Part shown: piece after piece, positions 1-7,136 of the stretch
How positions within the stretch are numbered: the stretch's first letter is position 1
How the letters are laid out: the number at the start of each line of letters is the position of its first letter
Origin: Microcoleus sp. bin48.metabat.b7b8b9.023
GTDB lineage: Bacteria; Cyanobacteriota; Cyanobacteriia; Cyanobacteriales; Microcoleaceae
DNA length: 64,000 bases
Direction of reading: 5' to 3'
NCBI RefSeq assembly: GCF_013299185.1
Contig: NZ_JAAFKG010000018.1
Location: forward strand, 1 to 64,000
Notes under the pieces: generated by a model
What the model saw: the letters and a program-made list of their open reading frames with translations, nothing else
Told to the model about the DNA's origin: nothing
Databases searched by the model: none
Position numbers and translations under genes: made by a program

Positions 1-504
1 TGATAGGCTTGACAGTATTCGTCTACAAAACTGACTGTAGGGACTGGTTCGCGGGGTACTACCATACATTTTAACTATTTGACGGCTTCAGGAATATTAT
101 ACTATGGCTAAAGTGATGAAAGAGCGCTAAACCCACAGGCAATAGAACCACGGGTTGGACGACGTGGAACGGTAAGCGATATCCGCTTTCATGCTGGAAA
201 TAAGTAGAAGGAAGAAGTCCGAGGGAAGTCGGAAGAAGGAAGAAAAGCCAGCCAGTAAGCTTTTGAGAGAAGGAGATCTTGGTTTTAATTAAGTGGACTT
301 ACTTAGTACAGTCTCGTTTCTTTTCTTCGCTTTCTATAAAAAAGCAAGAAATGAGGTTAGGTCTAACCTTCAAACATTTAGTGCGATCGCCGATTTTAAT
401 TAGGTTAGTTTTCCCGATCGATCTCACAAGCCCAATTGTTTTTGTCGATCGGGCGATCGCCAGCTACATCTCAAATTACTCGAAGTTCTATTTATGGAGA
501 AAAC
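1..504. other. Intergenic region before GH5 gene, nothing recognised
   Basis: I see no convincing coding region here. Short open stretches carry no recognisable domain. HIP1 sites occur near the right end. A GGAGA at 496-500 is the ribosome binding site of the next gene. Confidence 0.5.
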
Positions 505-1629
505 ATGATGTCTGATGAGCTTTGCCGCCGTCAATTTTTGAAGGCAGGTGTCGGTTTAATTGCTGGAATAGGAAGTGCAGTTATGTTTGGCGATCGCCCC
601 GTCGTTTTAGCCCAACCCGCTAGGCAGCCTTCGCAAACCAAGAATACACTTTATACAAAGGGACGCTATCTTTTTGATTCAAGCGGGCAGAAGATAGTCC
701 TGCGAGGAATTAACCTACCCCTCCTGGATGACTGGAATTTTCCTCAAAGCGATCGACTGGCAGAATTGGAAAAAACAGGAGCCAATGCTGTCAGAATCCA
801 ATGGTACAAGGATTACGGTCAACTGACTCGCCCTGCCTATTCGCTGCAAAACTTGGATAATTTTCTCGCCAAATGCAAGGCGAACAAAATTATTCCGATC
901 CTGGGGTTGTTTGACTTAACCTGTCAGCCCGATACCACCCTCCTCAACACCCAGTTGATTCCTTGGTGGACTTCCGAACCTGTTTTGGCTGTATTGAAAA
1001 AACATCAGCGGTATCTGATTGTTAATCCTGCTAACGAATTGGGTGTCTATCGTTGGGCGAGCAATTCTGTGGCAGCATTGGAGGCGTATAAAACCTCATA
1101 TAAAAATGCAATTGCTAGGATTCGACAACACTTGCAAGTTCCGATCGCAATTGATGCACCTGATTGCGGTAGTTCGATCGAAGTGTTCGCCAAGATAGGT
1201 CGGGAATTAATCGATAGCGATCCAAATCGCAATCTTTTGTTTAGCGGACACGCTTATTGGGCTGGTTATGATGGAATGTCGCATCTTAATGCAGTCATCA
1301 AAGCTAATTTACCGATCGTCTTTGGTGAAATCGCCAACAAACAAGATGAATCGATCGCGGGAAAAACCGCATACTGCTACTACGATATCGATGGCCGTAA
1401 GGAAAATCATTCACCCCAGAATAATTTTACCTATCAAGCGCTTTTGAAGGTGCTAAAAGAGCAGGAAATTGGTTGGCTGGCTTGGTGTTGGTGGAAGGAT
1501 GGTTGCGATCGCAGGGAAATGACTCGGGACGGGAATTTCTCAGGTCTTACGCCCTACGGCAAAGATCTGGTAAATAATCCTATCTACGGCTTGAAGGCGA
1601 CTGCTCGGCGCTCCACTGCTTTTGAATAG
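505..1629 (+). CDS. Tat-exported glycoside hydrolase family 5 (cellulase-like)
   Basis: Predicted secreted beta-glycanase of 374 aa. The N-terminus carries a twin-arginine motif RRQFLKAG at residues 8-15, followed by a hydrophobic stretch, so export in folded form by the Tat pathway is expected. The barrel begins with a GRYLFDSSGQKIVLRGIN strand typical of GH5. The acid/base Glu is E178 in VNPANELG, and the likely nucleophile is E275 in IVFGEIAN. Aromatic residues near the end (LAWCWWKDG) fit a sugar-binding cleft. I chose the ATG at 505 because GGAGA ends four bases before it; an ATG at 508 is equally possible, and an in-frame upstream ATG at 436 lacks a Shine-Dalgarno sequence. The substrate (cellulose, mannan or another beta-glucan) cannot be read from sequence. 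Confidence 0.88.
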   Translation: MMSDELCRRQFLKAGVGLIAGIGSAVMFGDRPVVLAQPARQPSQTKNTLYTKGRYLFDSSGQKIVLRGINLPLLDDWNFPQSDRLAELEKTGANAVRIQWYKDYGQLTRPAYSLQNLDNFLAKCKANKIIPILGLFDLTCQPDTTLLNTQLIPWWTSEPVLAVLKKHQRYLIVNPANELGVYRWASNSVAALEAYKTSYKNAIARIRQHLQVPIAIDAPDCGSSIEVFAKIGRELIDSDPNRNLLFSGHAYWAGYDGMSHLNAVIKANLPIVFGEIANKQDESIAGKTAYCYYDIDGRKENHSPQNNFTYQALLKVLKEQEIGWLAWCWWKDGCDRREMTRDGNFSGLTPYGKDLVNNPIYGLKATARRSTAFE

Positions 1630-1719
1630 TTAATAGTTGATCGACAAGTATTAGACAATTGACAGCATATTTGATTTTTATGCTGCCAAATGCCCAACAC
1701 TAAATATTTGACGATCGGC

Positions 1720-2505
1720 TCAAAACTCAAAAACAGGCCAGTCTGGTTGCCGCACGTAGCTAGTCATGTCGTCAAACTTCCGCAGTTCGGCTTTGTGCAC
1801 CCACAAATCCTGGGGCGTGTCGAGCCATTGGTCGTTTAACTCAGCCATCAGGGCAGAAAAATGAGCGCGGTTTAGGTTCGGCCCGGTGTCCCCAAAATAA
1901 GCCAGAGTAATGTGTGCCGTAAAATGATATTGCTGTTCAATTCCCAAAGCAATTAAATCGGGATTTTGATAGATCGATCGACGAAACTCCAGAATTTGCT
2001 TGTAAGAGTTTTCGTCCGTCGGTGCCAAACACACACCTACAGCTCTAGTCATCACCATCAACCCCAGCACCGTCCAGCGTATGGGAGGGCCGCCCGCCAA
2101 GGGTTTGCAGGCCGCAAAACCATCTTTCATGCGATCGCGCAGTTGCCCCTCAAATTCTGGATTTTTCTCAGAGGCATCTCGAAAAGCGCTGCTCCAAATC
2201 AGATCGGCCACGGTTAAATGGAAGCTATCAGGAGGCAGTGCTACGATCGCACCGTCCGCGATTTCCTGCAATAGCCGTTGTTGGACCGAGTGTAAATTAG
2301 TATAAAGTGCAGTATTGTCTGCATCTTCTCCCGCAGGTGGCGTAATCACCGAATAACCCGGAAAAGGTACAGGAGTTCTGTGACCGACTTCATCAGGTTT
2401 AAATTTTGGAGATTCCTGAATGTGTTCCACCTGGGACTTGTAGGAGTCCAGCAGCGTCATTCGCGCCACCCGATTTACGTAAGCTTGATAAGTATCATCC
2501 AATCT
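1720..2505 (-). CDS. DUF1868 family protein, 2H phosphoesterase-like
   Basis: Matches the cyanobacterial DUF1868 family (RVARMTLLDSYKSQVEHIQE near the N-terminus). Two H-x-T motifs, FHLTVADLIW and AHITLAYFGD, are the hallmark of the 2H phosphodiesterase/RNA ligase-like fold, so hydrolysis or ligation of cyclic or 2'-5' linked phosphates is possible but untested. The start is uncertain. No ATG precedes the conserved DDTYQAYVNRVAR segment; a TTG at 2505 has GAGGAAA upstream, and TTG/GTG codons at 2538/2535 are alternatives. Remains of an IS605-type tnpB lie directly upstream, so an insertion may have replaced the native promoter and start. Confidence 0.75.
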   Translation of the reverse strand, partial: RLDDTYQAYVNRVARMTLLDSYKSQVEHIQESPKFKPDEVGHRTPVPFPGYSVITPPAGEDADNTALYTNLHSVQQRLLQEIADGAIVALPPDSFHLTVADLIWSSAFRDASEKNPEFEGQLRDRMKDGFAACKPLAGGPPIRWTVLGLMVMTRAVGVCLAPTDENSYKQILEFRRSIYQNPDLIALGIEQQYHFTAHITLAYFGDTGPNLNRAHFSALMAELNDQWLDTPQDLWVHKAELRKFDDMTSYVRQPDWPVFEF

Positions 2506-2574
2506 TGATTTCCTCGCGGTGAAATACTGCCACACCAAATTTTATATTATCGTGCGGGCTTCCAACAGATACAT

Positions 2575-2797
2575 TTAACCCGGCAAATCCAGGACTAAGC
2601 CTGATACTACCGTGTATGGCAATACAGAAAAAGCTGCAAGCTCTCCTGTCAAGGAGGTATCTCTCAAAGCTTTCAACAAGATATTGAAAGCGCCATTTGA
2701 ATTTCTGTCCACACTTTGAACGGGTTTTTGATGTGTATTCTTCCGTTATGCCTACTACAAAACTGCCATATTTAACAGCAGCTTGATGCTTCAACAT
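2575..2797 (-). pseudogene. Remnant of tnpB C-terminus (IS200/IS605 type)
   Basis: One frame reads KHQAAVKYGSFVVGITEEY then TSKTRSKCGQKFKW. This resembles the zinc-finger approach of the tnpB at 39-40.5 kb (VIDVTEEYTSKTCTHCGH). After about 2700 a second frame continues NGAFNILLKALRD to a stop at 2575, matching that copy's end (ILLKALRDTAS). The second CxxC pair and the last catalytic Asp are missing, so this is a deleted and frameshifted relic. It sits against the start of the DUF1868 gene. Confidence 0.75.
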
Positions 2798-3008
2798 TTG
2801 CTGGAAATGATAATGACTCTAAGTGACCATGGTCTTAGCTGTTTTAATCGCTAAAGCATTTTTTTTTCTCAATCTACACTACCAGCTTTTACCTAATTAT
2901 TCAAGAATTTTCTAGAAAATCATTTACTTTGTATCAACAGTCTGATTCAGGATATGTTGGACTTCGGGATCGTGCAAATCTGATTTTTTGGCCTGCTGAA
3001 CTTGAAAT

Positions 3009-3986
3009 ATGCCAATTTACCTGTTTTGGGGGGAAGACGACTTTGCGATCGCGCAAGCAGTCACAAGTTTGCGCTCCTCAGTCCTCGACCCCAACTGGGC
3101 TAGTTTTAACTATGACAAGATTGTTGCCGATCGACCCGACGCTGTGGTTGAAGGACTCGATCGAGCTTTAACGCCACCCTTCGGCACCGGCAGCCGTTTT
3201 GTCTGGCTCGCAAATACTACTGTAACGCAGCAGTGTTCTGCGGAACTTTTAGCCCAATTGGAACGCACTCTGCCAGTCATACCCCCCAGTACCGTATTGC
3301 TGCTGACATCCGTCAAAAAACCCGACAGCCGGCTCAAATCTACCAAGTTAATCGCCAAGTCCGTCGAATTTCGAGAATTTTCACCGATTCCGCCTTGGAA
3401 TGAAAAAGAGTTAGCCCAGCGGGTGCGCCAAGTTGCCGGGGAAATGAATGTTAAATTGACCGCCACCGCGATCGAACTTTTGGCCGAATCCATCGGTAGC
3501 GATACGCGCCAGCTATACAGCGAACTCGAAAAATTGCTGCTGTTTGCCGGCAATCGCAGTCAACCTCTCAACCCCGAGGAAGTCGCCGCACTGGTGCACT
3601 GTCACGCCCAGAATACCTTTCAGCTAGCCGATGCGATACGCGCCGGCAATACCTCCGGTGCTTTAGAGTTATTGGCGGGCTTAACGGCTCAGAGCGAGCC
3701 TGGTTTGAGGATTGTGGCGGGCTTGACTGGTAAATTTCGGATTTGGCTGTGGGTGAAGGCGATGATCCAAGCGGGCGATCGCGATGATAAAATTGCTCAA
3801 GCTCTAGACCTCGGCAATCCGAAACGAGTATACTACTTTCGCCAAGAAGTCAAGAACGCCAGCTTAGAAAAACTGCAAAAAAGTTTGCCTTTGCTGCTAG
3901 AGTTAGAAGCTTCTTTAAAGCGGGGCCGGGAAGAAGTCTCAACCCTGCAAACCAAAGTAATAGAACTTTCTAGCTTGTTTCGCTGA
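3009..3986 (+). CDS. holA: DNA polymerase III delta subunit
   Basis: Delta subunit of the clamp loader, which opens the beta sliding clamp. Length (325 aa) fits HolA. The N-terminus MPIYLFWGEDDFAIAQAV is the usual start of cyanobacterial HolA. The middle shows the degenerate AAA+ region with LLLTSVKKPDSRLKSTKLI, and the C-terminal helical collar ends RGREEVSTLQTKVIELSSLF. As expected for delta, there is no functional Walker A. No strong Shine-Dalgarno precedes the ATG, but the start matches the family. The gene stands alone between a tnpB relic and repeat-rich DNA. Confidence 0.93.
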   Translation: MPIYLFWGEDDFAIAQAVTSLRSSVLDPNWASFNYDKIVADRPDAVVEGLDRALTPPFGTGSRFVWLANTTVTQQCSAELLAQLERTLPVIPPSTVLLLTSVKKPDSRLKSTKLIAKSVEFREFSPIPPWNEKELAQRVRQVAGEMNVKLTATAIELLAESIGSDTRQLYSELEKLLLFAGNRSQPLNPEEVAALVHCHAQNTFQLADAIRAGNTSGALELLAGLTAQSEPGLRIVAGLTGKFRIWLWVKAMIQAGDRDDKIAQALDLGNPKRVYYFRQEVKNASLEKLQKSLPLLLELEASLKRGREEVSTLQTKVIELSSLFR

Positions 3987-4057
3987 CGAGAGACCGCGCA
4001 GCAAAATTGGCGGATTATATCATGTCCGGTCGATTACCATAACAACAACGGTTTAAC

Positions 4058-4147
4058 GGTTTGTAGTGCGGGCTTAAGCCCGCAGCCAGAGTGCGGACTC
4101 GCCGGTTTGTAGTGCGGGCTTAAGCCCGCAGCCAGAGTGCGGACTCG
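4058..4147. repeat. Two copies of a 44-bp repeat, 46-bp period
   Basis: The same 44-base sequence occurs at 4058-4101 and 4104-4147. Each copy contains the perfect palindrome GCGGGCTTAAGCCCGC, which would form a strong hairpin in RNA. A related palindrome with CTTAAG lies at 30077-30110, so this looks like a dispersed family. Confidence 0.85.
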
Positions 4148-4315
4148 TATTCCACACGTGCGATCGAATTTTACTGCCGTTAATCGATCGGACAATATCT
4201 TACTGTAAATTTTTACAACAAAGTCCGCGATCGGATATATCTTTAGATGTGCGATCGCGCACAAAAAGCTCAATAACTACGAGAAATACTCTCAGAATGC
4301 CACAGTAGAAGTTAA

Positions 4316-4845
4316 TGTGTTGACATACTCCCCACCATAAAGGCATGGGATTCTGGATTCAAACAGCTTTCTTCAAGCACAGCTTGTCTGATGTTGCCTG
4401 GCCCATAGGTTGATGCCCCAACCTATAAGATTTTTTTGGACTATAGAGTTGAGACCGGATTTTTACATCTCGCGAATCAACAATCTATGATTCTATCGTC
4501 AGTAACTCAGGGAGTCAACGCCACTGAGCTTGTAAGAGTAATTGAGCAAGCTATACTGACGGGCCAAGCGTCTTAACTGACTACGTTATTTGAGTCACGA
4601 CACCAAGCGAATGCTCTCGCTAGTTCCTTGCTCTGTCATCTGCAATTAAACAGTTTGAAAGTCACGCTCAACAGTGTTGCAGGTCTCTCAAGCTCTCATA
4701 ACCTTGGGCGTTGCCTAACATTACCCGTAAGGGCTTGGAGACAACCATATCTCCGCAGAGGGGCAACCATACCCCTCTACCCCGCAAGGGGATTCAAGGC
4801 GGTTGAAACCGCCGAGTCGTTTTCCTCTCAGATCTAAAGACTCGC
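4316..4845 (-). mobile_element. Decayed IS200/IS605-type element without tnpB
   Basis: Read on the minus strand, the left edge ends GGTGGGGAGTATGTCAA. This is close to the right end of the intact tnpB element (GGCGGGGAGTGTCAA near 11224). The other side contains GGCGGTTTCAACCGCC and several GC-rich hairpins (CCCCTTGCGGGG; AGGGG...CCCCT; GGAGA...TCTCC). No transposase frame survives. It is a non-autonomous or decayed element whose structured interior resembles the RNA that accompanies TnpB. The right boundary is approximate. Confidence 0.5.
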
Positions 4846-5005
4846 TCGTTTCCCACTTACCGAGTATTTTTATGAAAGCCGTCTGATCGGGACGGGGTTC
4901 CTACCCCAATTTTTCGGTAAATAAATATTGTCCGCCGCCTAACGCCGATCGATTAATATTATTTGTCGGCTCTCCACTCCCCCCAAAAAAAACAAGAGCG
5001 CTACC

Positions 5006-6088
5006 ATGACACAACAGAACCTGCGGGAACTTCTGAAGCAGGGCGATCCAAAAGCGATCGCATCTAGCATCAACCGTACACTCAAACCCAAAGGCATCAA
5101 CGCCGATGTGACGCGGGACAACGGCTGCCTCCACATAACTCTGGAGTCAGGCAAAGTACCGAGTCAAATGGCATTGGTGGATTTCATCCGCAGCGGGATG
5201 ACGAATTTGGGAGTCGAATCAATTCACACTGTCAAAGTTTACGGGCGTCGCACAGGTGACGGCTCCCCTGCGTGGGAAGATGAAATAGATCTGATGCCCG
5301 CAGATCCAATGCTTTATGCCTCGGATACTGGAATGCCTGACGACTCTGTAGGTTTAGATGATGTCGAACCGGATGGCGAAGACTATTATCAAGAGGGACA
5401 ATTCGATCCAGATGACAACGAGGAAGACGACGAGGAAGACGACGAGGAAGACGAAGACGAAGATGTAGCCCCCCCTCCGAAAAAACAATTCCCAAAATGG
5501 GCAATACCTGTGGGTATCTTAGTGCCTCTGGGGGCGATCGCAGCGCTTTACTTGACTGGAAATTTCCCCTTCGGTGGCGGCTCGAACCCTGAACCGAGCG
5601 CCCCCGAAGCAGCTTCGCCCTCCCCCAAAAAAGCCACATCTCCTGCGTCTAAAGCCACATCTCCATCTCCCAGCGCATCTGGGGAGACCCCACAGGCAGC
5701 ATCTCCTCCTGCACCAAAAGCCGCTCCCACTACTGCTGCTGCGCCCGCGAGCCCTGTTCCCAAACCTCCAGCGCCCAAGGCAGCATCTCCAGCGCCCAAG
5801 GCAGCATCTCCAGCGCCAAAAGCAGCATCTCCTGCACCAAAAGCCGCCGCGCCTAAGCCTGACTCTTGGAGGGAAGGCGTTAACAACGCTCAGAAGGCGG
5901 CAGTTTTGGCACAGACGGCTCAATCTCAAGCAGAGTGGATTGCGGTAGCAAGCGAATGGCAGAAAGCGGTTCAGCTTATGAGAGCCGTGCCGTCAACTAG
6001 CCCCAACCATTCAAAGGCTCAGCAAAAAGCGGCAGAGTATCAGGCAAATCTGATTGTTGCCAACCGCAGGGCGGCGGCAGCGCCTTAA
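5006..6088 (+). CDS. Single-pass membrane protein, acidic and Ala/Pro-rich linkers
   Basis: 360 aa, function unknown. Residues 1-96 form a compact domain found at the N-terminus of various cyanobacterial membrane proteins (RELLKQGDPKAIASSINRTL...IHTVKVYGRRTGD). Residues 97-154 are very acidic (runs of D/E). A transmembrane helix lies at about 164-183, followed by a long Ala/Pro/Ser/Lys-rich linker with near-tandem PAPKAAS repeats at about 250-285. The C-terminal 70 residues form a helical segment rich in Ala and Gln. The DNA repeats in the linker suggest length variation between strains. Start: ATG 5006, no strong Shine-Dalgarno. Confidence 0.8.
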   Translation: MTQQNLRELLKQGDPKAIASSINRTLKPKGINADVTRDNGCLHITLESGKVPSQMALVDFIRSGMTNLGVESIHTVKVYGRRTGDGSPAWEDEIDLMPADPMLYASDTGMPDDSVGLDDVEPDGEDYYQEGQFDPDDNEEDDEEDDEEDEDEDVAPPPKKQFPKWAIPVGILVPLGAIAALYLTGNFPFGGGSNPEPSAPEAASPSPKKATSPASKATSPSPSASGETPQAASPPAPKAAPTTAAAPASPVPKPPAPKAASPAPKAASPAPKAASPAPKAAAPKPDSWREGVNNAQKAAVLAQTAQSQAEWIAVASEWQKAVQLMRAVPSTSPNHSKAQQKAAEYQANLIVANRRAAAAP

Positions 6089-6207
6089 GAGTTTTGAGTT
6101 TTGAGTTTGATACTCGATGTGCTAAAAAGTCAAAAGTCAAAAGTAAAAAGTAAAAATCTTGTTTTTACTCAAAGCTTTATTACTTTTGACTTTTTTGAAT
6201 TTTACTG

Positions 6208-6556
6208 ATATCAAGTCCGGTAGCACCGTCCTGGCTATAATGGCGGTGTGGTGAATATAGCGTGCGATCGTACAATTATGGTCAAGCGTCTGGTTGTTGA
6301 ATCACATCTTTCAGTAGAAGAAGTTGAAGGCAACTACGGTTAGGCATCCGACCCGATCGATCTCACTTGATACCATACGATCTGGCTGGAACGCTAGAAG
6401 ATGGGTAGCCGAAGAGGTAATATTTCATCGCTGTCAGGGCTTAATTCAACAACAAGACTTAATTACTGATTTAACTTTCTTTCATTGGTGGCATTGTTCT
6501 ATTGCTAATTGCGATCGAAGCCCACCATACAAGTCCGGTAGCAGCGGACTTGATAT
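6208..6556 (+). mobile_element. Decayed IS630-like element with terminal inverted repeats
   Basis: The ends ATATCAAGTCCG (6208-6219) and CGGACTTGATAT (6545-6556) are perfect inverted repeats starting at a TA-containing site, as in IS630/Tc1 elements. Around 6285-6410 a broken frame reads HLSVEEVEGNYG, stop, ASDPID, then YHTIWL. This resembles the N-terminal helix-turn-helix of IS630 transposases (HLSxEELxxRY...DPxxRxHYxxIWLL). Only about 350 bp remain, with stops, so it is inactive. Confidence 0.6.
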
Positions 6557-6746
6557 TAAACTTTAATCTATACTGGGAGCATTCTCGGTCAAACAAGTGA
6601 TCATACCATTTTTCTCAAGATCCGATAGAGATCGAGGACGACAAGACATTGTAATTTATCCACTTTCCCTGTTTGCTAAAGTCTGTCATAACTTTAAAAA
6701 AATGGTATAAAGTCACTAAAATTGTCAGAAAAAACTGATTATATTT

Positions 6747-6884
6747 CAATACGGTTTACTTAACACTTTTTATGCCCCGGAGATCCCCCTCGCATCCCCC
6801 TGGTTGTAGGGGGACTTAAGAGCTTTCTTGTCCCCCTCTTGGGAAGGGGGGTTAGGGGGGATCTGCCTTAAGTAAACCGTATTG
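6747..6884. mobile_element. 138-bp MITE with 17-bp inverted ends and 10-bp duplication
   Basis: CAATACGGTTTACTTAA at 6747-6763 is repeated inverted at 6868-6884. The element is flanked by identical GATTATATTT at 6737-6746 and 6885-6894, a clean target-site duplication. The interior is built of CCCCCT/AGGGGG runs like those at 55545-55790. It has no coding capacity. Confidence 0.85.
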
Positions 6885-7022
6885 GATTATATTTGAGACT
6901 TTTTCTTACCAAAGCTGGTTCCAAAATGCTAGAATAAAAATGTCTCCGGTGTCGAAGTTATAGCGGTTAAAAAAAGAATGTAACTGTAGGCAAGCTCCAA
7001 AGCCTGATAGTCATAAGTCATT

Positions 7023-7078
7023 CTAAAATATTTAATTTAAAATATTTAATTTAAAATATTTAATCTAAAATATTTAAT
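7023..7078. repeat. Four tandem 14-bp AT-rich repeats
   Basis: Unit (C/T)TAAAATATTTAAT repeated four times without spacers. Each unit is itself nearly palindromic (AAATATTT). It lies 58 bases downstream of the diguanylate cyclase stop codon. Confidence 0.9.
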
Positions 7079-7136
7079 GGTATTAGTGCCGGATTCGGGT
7101 CAGTGTCTATGCCGAATTCACAAATATTGGCAGAAG

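Larger units (their letters stand above)
3987..5005. other. 1-kb gene-free spacer with repeats and decayed IS
   Basis: No gene is recognisable. It holds the 46-bp tandem repeat at 4058-4147 and an IS200/IS605-like decayed element at about 4316-4845, both listed separately. Confidence 0.6.
6089..7136. other. 1-kb gene-free region of mobile-element remnants
   Basis: Contains an inverted pair of AAAAGTCAAAAGT-like tracts at about 6127-6195, an IS630-like remnant, a MITE and a short AT-rich tandem repeat (listed separately). I see no intact gene. Confidence 0.7.

Noticed and set aside
5232-5948. Several long open frames opposite or out of frame with the Ala/Pro-rich membrane protein
   Set aside because: They are composition artefacts of the GC-rich repeated linker (Arg/Leu/Gly-only products).
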